Of a stretch of DNA of 41,989 bases, positions 14,362 to 22,006 are shown piece after piece. How positions within the stretch are numbered: the first letter of the stretch is position 1; every line of letters begins with the position of its first letter. Source of the stretch: JAKPKF01 sp964536135 (GTDB lineage Bacteria > Patescibacteriota > Dojkabacteria > SC72); contig CAZHVM010000010.1 in NCBI GenBank assembly GCA_964536135.1, positions 1-41,989 of the forward strand, read 5' to 3'. Position numbers and translations under genes: made by a program. The notes below the pieces were generated by a model. It searched no databases and was not told the origin of the DNA. It worked only from the letters and a program-made list of their open reading frames with translations.

Positions 14362-14451
14362 TGGCGGAGAGAATGGGATTCGAACCCATGGTATGATTTC
14401 TCATACGCACGCTCTCCAAGCGTGTCCTTTCGACCACTCAGGCATCTCTCC
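14362..14451 (-). tRNA. tRNA-Ser (GGA anticodon)
   Basis: Acceptor stem GGAGAGA/TCTCTCC, anticodon stem CACGC/GCGTG with loop TTGGAGA (anticodon GGA, reads UCC/UCU), a long variable arm and T-loop GGTTCGAATCC are present. Discriminator G and an encoded CCA (14362-14364) complete it. Confidence 0.95.
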
Positions 14452-14454
14452 TTA

Positions 14455-14531
14455 TGGCGTACCTGGCCGGACTCGAACCGACAACCTACTGCTTAGAAGG
14501 CAATTGCTCTATCCGATTGAGCTACAGGTAC
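14455..14531 (-). tRNA. tRNA-Arg (TCT anticodon)
   Basis: Acceptor stem GTACCTG/CAGGTAC, D-arm, anticodon loop CTTCTAA (anticodon TCT, reads AGA/AGG) and T-loop GGTTCGAGTCC are present, with discriminator G and encoded CCA (14455-14457). It lies 3 bases upstream of tRNA-Ser(GGA), so they are likely one transcript. AGA is the commonest arginine codon in this window. Confidence 0.95.
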
Positions 14532-14577
14532 ATACAACAACGCAATTCTATCAGGAAATAATGGCAAAATAAAGCCT

Positions 14578-16410
14578 TTACATATTGTATATCTCAACAA
14601 TTACTCCACCCTGTCTCTTAGGAAAGTAAGGATACTTGGAGAGAATATTCTTTGGGAAGAAACTAGCAGAGATTCTTTTTTCTGAGAAATGTAACGTCTG
14701 AAGATATTCTAACCCCTCTTCCCACTTCATCTCCTTAAGTGTATTTATGATTTTCTCCTTATCTACCTTTGGACTTACGTTTCCCTTTGCTACTAACTTT
14801 ATTTTGACACCATTCTTACTGTCCTCTGCTACAGAAATTGTTTTCTCTATACTATCGCTTAAACCAAGCTCCAGATCACTATCGCTTTCAAACAAATCTC
14901 TCTCCAGAGCTTCTTTTGTTAGTAAGTCAGAAATCCCTCCGTCAAACCCCTCTGTTAAGTAGTAGGTAGCTGAACTTTTAATCTTTAAGGAAAGATCCAC
15001 ATCACTTCCTGCAGCTCCAACTGCAACACTAGTTTTTATACTATCTTTTACAACTTCACTCTTTATTGAGTCTTCGATTATACTCCACTCATTTGAAGCA
15101 TCTCGTAATTCATTCTCAGCCTCTAGTTCTGCCTCACTTTTTAGACTTTCTGTACCTGAATCCACATCACTTTGAGAAAGTACTGTGTACTCCTGCTTTG
15201 TTCCTCCAGCAAATACGCTTGGATTATAGCCAAAGATTTCTGAAATTAAATGGCCTTGCACTACAAAACTCGAATTAGCTCCAAGATTGTACTCTGTTCC
15301 AAACTCTCTTGCATGTACACTAGCTTCTATATATCCCGGACAAGGAACCGTTGTTGCACTATCCAGAGTAAAACCTTTTCCAGAAGATAAAAGAATCTGT
15401 CCAGCAGGTAGCGCAACTGCCTCTGTACATGAAGTCGTCCCCACAAGCTGTACTTTCCCAGAAGCTTTTTCTCCTGTGTATGCTTTTCCTGTGGCCTTTA
15501 TGGTTGAAGACCTGTCTTTTTCTACTGACTCAATTTTAATTGGGATTTTTAAAGCTTCAAAATCTATCTGTTGAATATTCTCGTCTCCTACAAAAAGCTT
15601 CTCTATGTTTACCTCTTTGGATTCAACATATACCGCAACTTTAACAAAAGGTCCGGTTTGTAAATATATGACTAAGGCAAGGATTGTAACCAAAACAAGT
15701 GAGATTATACCAATTGGTATATATTTTTTAATCCCAGTTGGTGTAGATATCCCAGAATTTTTCTTAAATGGCCAAAGGGCTTTGAAATTTATGTCTGGAA
15801 ATTTGAGACCTTTCTTTAAAGGTTGTGCTTGAGGAAGATTCTCTTCTGGGAAATTCTCAAACTTGATTTCAACATCCTCTATATTCTCGGGTGTTTCTGT
15901 TGGTAAGTCTTCATCTAAGGAAAGAAACACACCTTCTTTTTGAACACTTTTTTCTACTGCTTTTGTTGCTATCCCTTCCCTACTCCTTTGTATTGCATCG
16001 TTTATCTTCTTCTCAAATGTTGAAGCACCTTTTTCTTCAGGTAGTTCCTCTTTTTTTTCAACAGGCCTATCTTTTGGCTTCGGAGCAAGTCTAGCAATCT
16101 TCTTCTCCTCAGCTTCTACCCACATTTCCTCTGTAGGGTTGTTTGGTGAATCTGTTGTGGTCAGTCCAGCAATGGAGGAATTTCTTAATCCAGTTGTATT
16201 TTTGATTATTTGTGCTACAAGAACTTTCTCTGCTTCATCTGCTGTCTCTTGAAGGACAGAAAGGTTGATTGGGCTTATAAGTAAGTCACTCTCTTCTGCA
16301 AAGGTAAGAATTACTCGTTCTGTGTCGGCTTCGAGAATTCCACTAACAATATCTGTCAGCTCATCCTCTTTCCCTATTACCAGCTTTGTATTTTTCTTTG
16401 TTTCATCCAT
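14578..16410 (-). CDS. Large single-pass membrane protein, baseplate-J-like repeats, partner of actin-like ATPase
   Basis: The 610-residue protein has a cytosolic N-terminal domain (1-100), a charged Glu/Lys/Pro-rich linker (100-215), one membrane helix (about 230-252) and a large outer part (253-610). The outer part contains a TGEKASGKVQLVG strand, then LPAGQILLSSGKGFTLDSATTV and REFGTEYNLGANSSF. That pattern is seen in Candidate Phyla proteins often labelled baseplate J/gp47-like; I rely on pattern memory. It is not a phage gene by context. It overlaps the FtsA/PilM-like gene by 1 base, so the two are coupled. A cell-envelope or pilus alignment role is an inference. Confidence 0.65.
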   Translation of the reverse strand: MDETKKNTKLVIGKEDELTDIVSGILEADTERVILTFAEESDLLISPINLSVLQETADEAEKVLVAQIIKNTTGLRNSSIAGLTTTDSPNNPTEEMWVEAEEKKIARLAPKPKDRPVEKKEELPEEKGASTFEKKINDAIQRSREGIATKAVEKSVQKEGVFLSLDEDLPTETPENIEDVEIKFENFPEENLPQAQPLKKGLKFPDINFKALWPFKKNSGISTPTGIKKYIPIGIISLVLVTILALVIYLQTGPFVKVAVYVESKEVNIEKLFVGDENIQQIDFEALKIPIKIESVEKDRSSTIKATGKAYTGEKASGKVQLVGTTSCTEAVALPAGQILLSSGKGFTLDSATTVPCPGYIEASVHAREFGTEYNLGANSSFVVQGHLISEIFGYNPSVFAGGTKQEYTVLSQSDVDSGTESLKSEAELEAENELRDASNEWSIIEDSIKSEVVKDSIKTSVAVGAAGSDVDLSLKIKSSATYYLTEGFDGGISDLLTKEALERDLFESDSDLELGLSDSIEKTISVAEDSKNGVKIKLVAKGNVSPKVDKEKIINTLKEMKWEEGLEYLQTLHFSEKRISASFFPKNILSKYPYFPKRQGGVIVEIYNM

Positions 16411-17657
16411 TATATTTTTATATTTCTATTCTTACTTATTTCTAAATCATATGCAAACTTTGTAAGGGAAGCAGGTGTAATGTCGAAAATATGTTTTAAT
16501 TCGCCACTGTTATCTACCATTTTGTCTAATCTGTCTGGTTTGAAGAATTCAATCCTTGGAACTACGGCGAATGGTAAATATTTCTTCCATGGGAATTCTA
16601 ACATAGCTCCTTTAATCTCTGGAAGAAGAGCGCCACCACCGCATAGATATATCTGTGGCGGGAAGGAATCTATGTCGTCGCAGGAAGAAAGAGCTGTTTT
16701 TAATGTCTTCATCCAAAGTTTCGATACGGGATATACAATCTTTTGAATTGTATTTGAAAGCTCCCTTGTTAACTCTTTCTCTGTATATTTAATCTTCCTT
16801 TGCTCAGCATGTCTTGTATCTATCTGGAGAACTTTGGCTATTTCTTTTGTAAATGTTCTTCCACCAAAAGCAAACATTTTTGTTTCCACGACATTCCCTT
16901 TTTCTACGACAGCTATATCTGTTGTTCCACCACCTACATCGATAAATATTGCAGAGAAATCTCTACTGGAGGAACCACTAAATGCCCTTGCAACGGAAAA
17001 TGGTTGGGAAACTATCCCAACGACCTCTAACCCAAGCTCTTGAGCTACTTTTCTTAAGGCCTCAGTATATGTCTTTGGTGCAAAAGATGCGTAGAAATGT
17101 AGCTTTACTTCTCTACCCTTATATCCGACTAATGAATCTACTGGCATTCCTCCTATTTCCAAACCTGTCGGTGTGATATGTAAAATATCTATATCTTCGT
17201 TTCTTAGACCTGTTCTCTGTCCTAAATCTTCTTTTCCATTTGTTTCTATTTTACTCTTTATTTGTCCAATTATTTTATTCTGTTCTTTAAGTGTAACCTC
17301 TCTGTCGTAATTCTCTTCTCTCTGGTAGTTTACGATTATTGAGACCCCTTGTATATACTCTCCAGCAATACCCAGAACAACATTTCTTGGTAACTCTTCG
17401 TCTGCTAACCTTGAGGTTAGCTCAGAAATGGAAAGTCGACAATTGTCTAGGACAGTATCTAAGTTGGTTATAATGCCTTTGTTCATAGCATTTTGTTGCT
17501 GATCAATTCGAGAAATTTTCTTAATATCTATTCCGATATCTCCCATTGAGAAAAGGATACTTTTTAATTGCTCTGTACCTATGTCAAGCGCAATTAAATT
17601 GGTATTACCATCTAGAAGATTTTTAGATGAATTTTTTCGAAAAGGCAGTCCTAGCAT
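16410..17657 (-). CDS. FtsA/PilM-like actin-fold ATPase
   Basis: The 415-residue protein has the actin-fold motifs: phosphate-1 LIALDIGTEQLKSILF (about 21-36), phosphate-2 AIFIDVGGGTTDIAVVEKG (about 236-254, DVGGGTTD 240-247) and the adenosine motif IYLCGGGALLPEI near 348-360. An SHS2-like insert (about 90-200) fits FtsA/PilM. FtsA links the division ring to the membrane and PilM anchors the type IV pilus platform. The FtsA C-terminal membrane helix is not evident, as the tail ends EISKNRNIKI. Coupling to a single-pass membrane protein (1-base overlap) parallels PilM-PilN, but the partner is not PilN-like; PilN/PilO-like genes are 6 kb away. Confidence 0.82.
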   Translation of the reverse strand: MLGLPFRKNSSKNLLDGNTNLIALDIGTEQLKSILFSMGDIGIDIKKISRIDQQQNAMNKGIITNLDTVLDNCRLSISELTSRLADEELPRNVVLGIAGEYIQGVSIIVNYQREENYDREVTLKEQNKIIGQIKSKIETNGKEDLGQRTGLRNEDIDILHITPTGLEIGGMPVDSLVGYKGREVKLHFYASFAPKTYTEALRKVAQELGLEVVGIVSQPFSVARAFSGSSSRDFSAIFIDVGGGTTDIAVVEKGNVVETKMFAFGGRTFTKEIAKVLQIDTRHAEQRKIKYTEKELTRELSNTIQKIVYPVSKLWMKTLKTALSSCDDIDSFPPQIYLCGGGALLPEIKGAMLEFPWKKYLPFAVVPRIEFFKPDRLDKMVDNSGELKHIFDITPASLTKFAYDLEISKNRNIKI

Positions 17658-17686
17658 ATATGAAAGTATATCATATTTGGGGAACT

Positions 17687-19369
17687 TTAAATGATAGCTG
17701 TTAGGATAATGGGCTCTCTTTCTGTTCGTTTGTATATGAGCTTAGAAAGTTCTTTCTCTATTTTTTCTCGTAGCTCTTCATCTTTAAACGTTTTAGTTCT
17801 GTGAGATTTGTTTAACCAATCTCTATGTATGTCCATTACAAGATTCTCAATTTCTTGAAGAAGCTCTCTTGAGCCTTTCATATATATAAATCCTCTGGAA
17901 ATGAATCGTGGTCTTCCAATTATTCTCTTGTTTTTCGAGCTAATATTTAAAATCACAGTAAAGATTCCATATTCTGATAGCTGTTTTCTATCTTTAAGCA
18001 CAATATCTCCGATATCTCCTACCCCAAGTCCATCTATGAGAATCGGTTTAGACTCTATTTTCTTACCCCTATTCCATGAATAACCGTTGAAAAGCCATGT
18101 TTGTCCATCGTCTGTAAGGAAAATATCCTTTTCATCTACTCCCCATCTTACGAAATTCTGTTTGTTGAAATATCTAAATGTTAGGGGACCGTGTATTGGC
18201 ATAATGTATTTAGGCTGTATGAGGTTGTGCATCATCTTCATATCTTCTTGATTCCCATGTCCAGTAGAATGAATCTTCAACTCAATGCTATCTTTCACTA
18301 AGTCCGCTCCCAGTCCAATTAATCTGTCTGTCATTTTCTCAATACTGCTAATATTCTCTGGAATTTCAGAAGAAGACATTATTATTAAATCACCCTTCTT
18401 GATTTTTATGAACTTATGCTCATTAAGAGAAACCCTATTTAAGGCAGCAAATCTTTCTGCTTGGCTTCCAGTACAGAGTAAAAGTAATTCGTTGTCTGGA
18501 TATTTTGACATACCACTCTCTTTAACGATGAGATTGTCATCTATTTTTATGTAATTTTTTTGTCTCGCGATATCTATGGATTGTTCTAAGCTTTTTCCAG
18601 AGAGAACAATTTTTCTGTTTGTTCTTTTAGCAACCTCTACAAGAGAATAAAGACGAGTAATTAAGGAAGAAAAAGCTGCTACAATTACTCTACCCTTCTG
18701 TTGGGAGATTAATTCTCCTAAGTTTTGGAATATTTCAGTCTCAGATGGTGCCTTGCCAGGACTAGAAGCATTTGTGCTTTCCATTAAAGCTAGATCAATC
18801 TTTCCCCTTAATTGTCTTAATTTCTCGTAATCTGTTTGAGGTTCATTTGCAGGAGACATGTCTATCTTGTAATCACCAGAGAAGAATATGTTTCCTTTTG
18901 GAGACTCAAGAAAGATTGAGAAAGCATCTGGAATACTATGATTAATTCCAACAAATGTAGCTTTGAAGTTTCTACCAATATTAATGGTAGATTTCCTGTC
19001 CACACTAATGATTTTAACCTTGTTTTCCATCTTGTACTCTTTCATTTTGACCTCAATGAGGGCCTTGGCAAATCCTCCAGCATATACAGGAGGGTATCCA
19101 AGTTCTGGGAGTATCCACTTAAGCGCACCAGTATGGTCAAGATGACCGTGGGTTATTAAGATGGCTTTAACTTTTTCTTTATTCTTTTTAAGGTAACTTA
19201 CATTGGGAATTAAATAGTCAATTCCATACATCTCTTGTCCTGGAAATGAATATCCGGCATCTATTATCACAATCTCATCACCATATTCTACAAAATTACA
19301 ATTCCTTCCAATCTCTGCTGTTCCGGAAAGTGTACATAATTTGAGAAATTCTTTACTATTTTCTTTCAT
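17687..19369 (-). CDS. rnj: Ribonuclease J
   Basis: A beta-CASP metallo-beta-lactamase nuclease (560 residues from the chosen start) that degrades and matures RNA. SGTAEIGRNCNFVEY opens the protein. The metal site ILITHGHLDHTGAL lies at about residues 70-83. The later motifs are FSGDYKID, the beta-CASP part LLLLCTGSQAE, and IMPIHGPLTF. The C-terminal domain ends with KRTEREPIILTAII. I prefer the ATG at 19369 to the one at 19378, because the TATAAT box of its promoter (19382-19377) covers the upstream ATG and lies 7 bases before the downstream one. This gene diverges from valS across a mirror-image promoter pair. Confidence 0.95.
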   Translation of the reverse strand: MKENSKEFLKLCTLSGTAEIGRNCNFVEYGDEIVIIDAGYSFPGQEMYGIDYLIPNVSYLKKNKEKVKAILITHGHLDHTGALKWILPELGYPPVYAGGFAKALIEVKMKEYKMENKVKIISVDRKSTINIGRNFKATFVGINHSIPDAFSIFLESPKGNIFFSGDYKIDMSPANEPQTDYEKLRQLRGKIDLALMESTNASSPGKAPSETEIFQNLGELISQQKGRVIVAAFSSLITRLYSLVEVAKRTNRKIVLSGKSLEQSIDIARQKNYIKIDDNLIVKESGMSKYPDNELLLLCTGSQAERFAALNRVSLNEHKFIKIKKGDLIIMSSSEIPENISSIEKMTDRLIGLGADLVKDSIELKIHSTGHGNQEDMKMMHNLIQPKYIMPIHGPLTFRYFNKQNFVRWGVDEKDIFLTDDGQTWLFNGYSWNRGKKIESKPILIDGLGVGDIGDIVLKDRKQLSEYGIFTVILNISSKNKRIIGRPRFISRGFIYMKGSRELLQEIENLVMDIHRDWLNKSHRTKTFKDEELREKIEKELSKLIYKRTEREPIILTAII

Positions 19370-19373
19370 ATCG

Positions 19374-19409
19374 CCCATTATATCAGATATTTGGATGTGA
19401 TATAATGGG
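19374..19409. promoter_or_regulatory. Mirror-image divergent promoters of RNase J and valS
   Basis: CCCATTATATCA (19374-19385) and TGATATAATGGG (19398-19409) are perfect 12-bp inverted copies with a 12-base spacer. Each arm contains an extended -10 TGATATAAT, one firing left into RNase J (7 bases before the ATG at 19369) and one firing right into valS (38 bases before its ATG). Confidence 0.75.
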
Positions 19410-19444
19410 AAAGCCTTTAATACAATATTAGTAAGAGTAATAAC

Positions 19445-21685
19445 ATGTTAAGAGATATTCCAAAAACGTTTGAATCACAAGATATTGAGGAGAAAATATC
19501 TGCTATGTGGGAAGAGAGTAAGCTAACTAATCCCGAAGAATTGGAGAGGCATTTTGAAGAGAAACGCAGAGAAATTAAAGAGCCTTTTACAATTGTACTT
19601 CCACCACCAAATGCAAATGGAAATCTTCACTTAGGCCATATGTGTGGATATTCGTATCATGATGTATTGGCCAGATATATGAGAATGACAAATCATCCCA
19701 CTCTTCTTCTTCCAGGAAAAGATCACGCCGGTATACAGACAGAGAGTGCATTTACAAAGATTCTTCAAGCAAAAGGAGAGAGCAAATGGGATATGGGTAG
19801 AGATGAGTTCTACAAAAGATGCTATGACTTCTGCATAGAGAATGCAGACAATGCGAGAAAACAGGAAAAAAGGATTGGGCTTTCTGCGGACTACAGTAGA
19901 GAGTTCTTTACACTAGATCCTAAATTAACAAAGATTGTTTACGAAACTTTCTACAAGATGTATGACGAGGGTCTTGTTTACAGGGATAAAAGAATCGTAA
20001 ATCAATGTCCAAATTGTAAGACAGCGCTAGCAGATGTAGATACTGAACATGAAGAAAGAAGAGGAATTTTTGCATACATCAGATATCCATTTGTAGGTGG
20101 GGATGGAAAAGATGGAATAACAGTTGCTACTACTCGTCCAGAAACAATGCTTGGAGACAGTGCAGTTGCCGTTAATCCAAAAGACGAGAGATACAGTAAA
20201 TATATTGGAAAGAAGCTTTTCCTTCCAATTGCAGACAGAGAAATTCCAATTATTGCTGATGAAGACGTAGATATGGAGCTTGGGACAGGTGCAGTAAAGG
20301 TTACCCCTGCTCACTCTCCTGTAGATTTTGAGATTGGCAAAAAACACAATCTAGAAATTGTGAATGTAATAGACGCAGAAGGGAAAATGGTAGGGAATAT
20401 CCCAGAGAGGTTCCTTGGAATGTCAACGATAGATTGTTCAAAAGCACTTTGTGCAGAATTAGAGGAGCTAGGGCTACTGGAGAAAATTGAAAATATTAAA
20501 CATGAGGTATCAATATGCGAAAGATGTAAAACCCCAATAGAGCCAATTATCTCCAATCAGTGGTATTTAAACGTAGAGACTTTAGCACAGAAGGCCCTAA
20601 GTTCAATTAAATCCGAGAAAATTGGAATTATGCCTTTTGGTCAACAGAAAGCACTAGAATTTTTCTTTGAAAATATCCAACCCTGGTGTATATCTCGACA
20701 GTTATGGTGGGGACAGAGAATTCCAGTTTGGTATAGTGGTGGAAAAGAGCTGTATGACTGGTTAAGTGAAAACAAAGGGAAGAGTGTGACAGATTATGAA
20801 AATGAGACGGGGAAAAAAGCAAACGGAACGGGAGAGATAAAGTTAGGAGAAGAAAATCCAGGAGATGGTTGGGAAGCAGAAACAGATGTCTTTGACACAT
20901 GGTTTAGTTCAGGACAGTTACCTTACTCCACTCTCGGAGGGCCAGATGGAGAGGATTACAAAAAATACTATCCTACACAGATAATGATTCATGCAAGAGA
21001 CATTCTTTTTTGGTGGTCATCAAGGATGGTAATGATGGGATTGTACAGAACTAACCAGGTACCCTTTCCTACTGTCTTCTTGACAGGCATGATTCTAGCT
21101 GCAGATGGTAGTAAGATGTCAAAATCTAAGGGTAATGGTATAGAGCCAAGCGAGGTATTTGAAAAATACGGAGCAGATTCTCTTCGCCTTTGGTATTACT
21201 CAGATGCTCTCCCAGGTTCAAATGCACCAATCAGAGAAGAAAAGATAAAAGGTAACAGAAATTTTGTTAACAAGATATGGAATGCCAGTAGATTCATATT
21301 AATGAATATTGATGAAAGCGAGATAGAGAAGATTAAGAGCCATGAGCTATCTGATACAGAGAGAATTAGCAAAACAAGAGATCATATTCTTAACGTCTCC
21401 AGATATATTGAGAAGTATCAATTTAATCTCGGAGCTGAAGCTATTAGGGAATTCTTCTGGCATCAGCTATGTGATGTATGGATAGAGGAAATAAAGAGGG
21501 AGATTAAAGATAAGGAACTGGGAAATGGTATTAGAATTGAGAAACTTTCGGAATTACTTTGGATATTGAAAAACAACCTTAAGATTATGCATTCTTTCAT
21601 ACCGTTCATTACCGAAGCCGTATGGCAAGAGTTAGTAAAGATTGGTCTGGCAGAGGGATTGTTAATGGGGGAAGAAATAAAATAA
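19445..21685 (+). CDS. valS: Valyl-tRNA synthetase
   Basis: A class I aminoacyl-tRNA synthetase that charges tRNA-Val. The catalytic motifs are HLGH (62-65, HIGH) and KMSKSKGN (about 556). The editing domain lies at about 180-370 (VATTRPETMLGDSAVAVNP, GTGAVKVTPAHSPVD). A zinc-ribbon pair, CPNCKTALADVDTEHEE and ICERCKTPIEPIISNQWY, is present. The anticodon-binding domain begins near 600. At 746 residues it is clearly shorter than the 860-950 of most bacterial enzymes. It ends right after the anticodon-binding helices, so the C-terminal coiled-coil arm is missing. The start has no ribosome site but lies 38 bases after the -10 box. Confidence 0.97.
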   Translation: MLRDIPKTFESQDIEEKISAMWEESKLTNPEELERHFEEKRREIKEPFTIVLPPPNANGNLHLGHMCGYSYHDVLARYMRMTNHPTLLLPGKDHAGIQTESAFTKILQAKGESKWDMGRDEFYKRCYDFCIENADNARKQEKRIGLSADYSREFFTLDPKLTKIVYETFYKMYDEGLVYRDKRIVNQCPNCKTALADVDTEHEERRGIFAYIRYPFVGGDGKDGITVATTRPETMLGDSAVAVNPKDERYSKYIGKKLFLPIADREIPIIADEDVDMELGTGAVKVTPAHSPVDFEIGKKHNLEIVNVIDAEGKMVGNIPERFLGMSTIDCSKALCAELEELGLLEKIENIKHEVSICERCKTPIEPIISNQWYLNVETLAQKALSSIKSEKIGIMPFGQQKALEFFFENIQPWCISRQLWWGQRIPVWYSGGKELYDWLSENKGKSVTDYENETGKKANGTGEIKLGEENPGDGWEAETDVFDTWFSSGQLPYSTLGGPDGEDYKKYYPTQIMIHARDILFWWSSRMVMMGLYRTNQVPFPTVFLTGMILAADGSKMSKSKGNGIEPSEVFEKYGADSLRLWYYSDALPGSNAPIREEKIKGNRNFVNKIWNASRFILMNIDESEIEKIKSHELSDTERISKTRDHILNVSRYIEKYQFNLGAEAIREFFWHQLCDVWIEEIKREIKDKELGNGIRIEKLSELLWILKNNLKIMHSFIPFITEAVWQELVKIGLAEGLLMGEEIK

Positions 21686-21978
21686 CATGGAAAACTGGGT
21701 GTGATGAAAACCAGAATGGTTCTCCCTGTTATTAGAGTTCGGATCACCTCCTTTCGGTATTAAAACTTCCAGGATTATTCATATCCTTACTCCTTTCTTT
21801 AGTGATGTAATTTACCATTACTTTTCCCACAAGGTTTCTGTTTCTTCCTTTCCTCGCCATTTTTCTGTTTTTTTGTCACCTTTCCTCCGTATAGATGCTT
21901 CATATGGATTGGGAAACAGTCCTATTAATAATTGTAAAGAAAAGTTCTCTTTATGTCCATAATACCTAGAGAAGAGAA
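21686..21978. other. valS-metG intergenic region with 16S-tail-like sequence
   Basis: At 21741-21755 GGATCACCTCCTTTC equals the canonical 3' end of 16S rRNA, which contains the anti-Shine-Dalgarno. The minus strand therefore carries GAAAGGAGGTGATCC, a maximal Shine-Dalgarno match, but no gene starts at the right distance behind it. No other rRNA sequence flanks it. A 38-codon minus-strand frame ends inside the element. No terminator with a T-run is visible after valS. Confidence 0.6.
21744..21860 (-). CDS. Possible small basic protein (38 residues)
   Basis: An ATG at 21860 opens a 38-codon frame ending in TGA at 21744-21746. The product starts MARKGRNRNLVGKVMVNYIT and ends GSFNTERR. It is strongly basic and lacks hydrophobic stretches, like small ribosomal or nucleic-acid-binding proteins, but I recognise no family. 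The last codons AGG-AGG-TGA are themselves the super-Shine-Dalgarno sequence. Another in-frame ATG preceded by AAAGGAGTAAGGAT lies 26 codons in. No clear promoter is seen. It may be a chance frame. Confidence 0.3.
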   Translation of the reverse strand: MARKGRNRNLVGKVMVNYITKERSKDMNNPGSFNTERR

Positions 21979-21989
21979 ATGAAATGTAA

Positions 21990-22006
21990 TATAATCAAAA
22001 GTATCA
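21990..22006 (+). promoter_or_regulatory. Near-leaderless promoter of metG
   Basis: TATAAT (21990-21995) lies 10 bases before the ATG at 22006, so the leader would be at most about 4 bases. This also excludes the upstream ATG at 21979, which lies before the -10 box. Confidence 0.6.

Noticed and set aside
14351..14437. N-terminal extension of the methyltransferase frame (29 residues)
   Set aside because: It is the tRNA-Ser(GGA) gene read as protein; the ATG at 14350 lies outside the tRNA and begins the real domain.
14578..16410. Phage baseplate gene
   Set aside because: The baseplate-J resemblance is to a repeat fold only; there are no other phage genes and the protein has a membrane helix and an actin-like partner.
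21741..21755. A 16S rRNA gene end
   Set aside because: Only 15 bases match; the preceding helix 45 sequence and the rest of 16S rRNA are absent, so it is not an rRNA gene.
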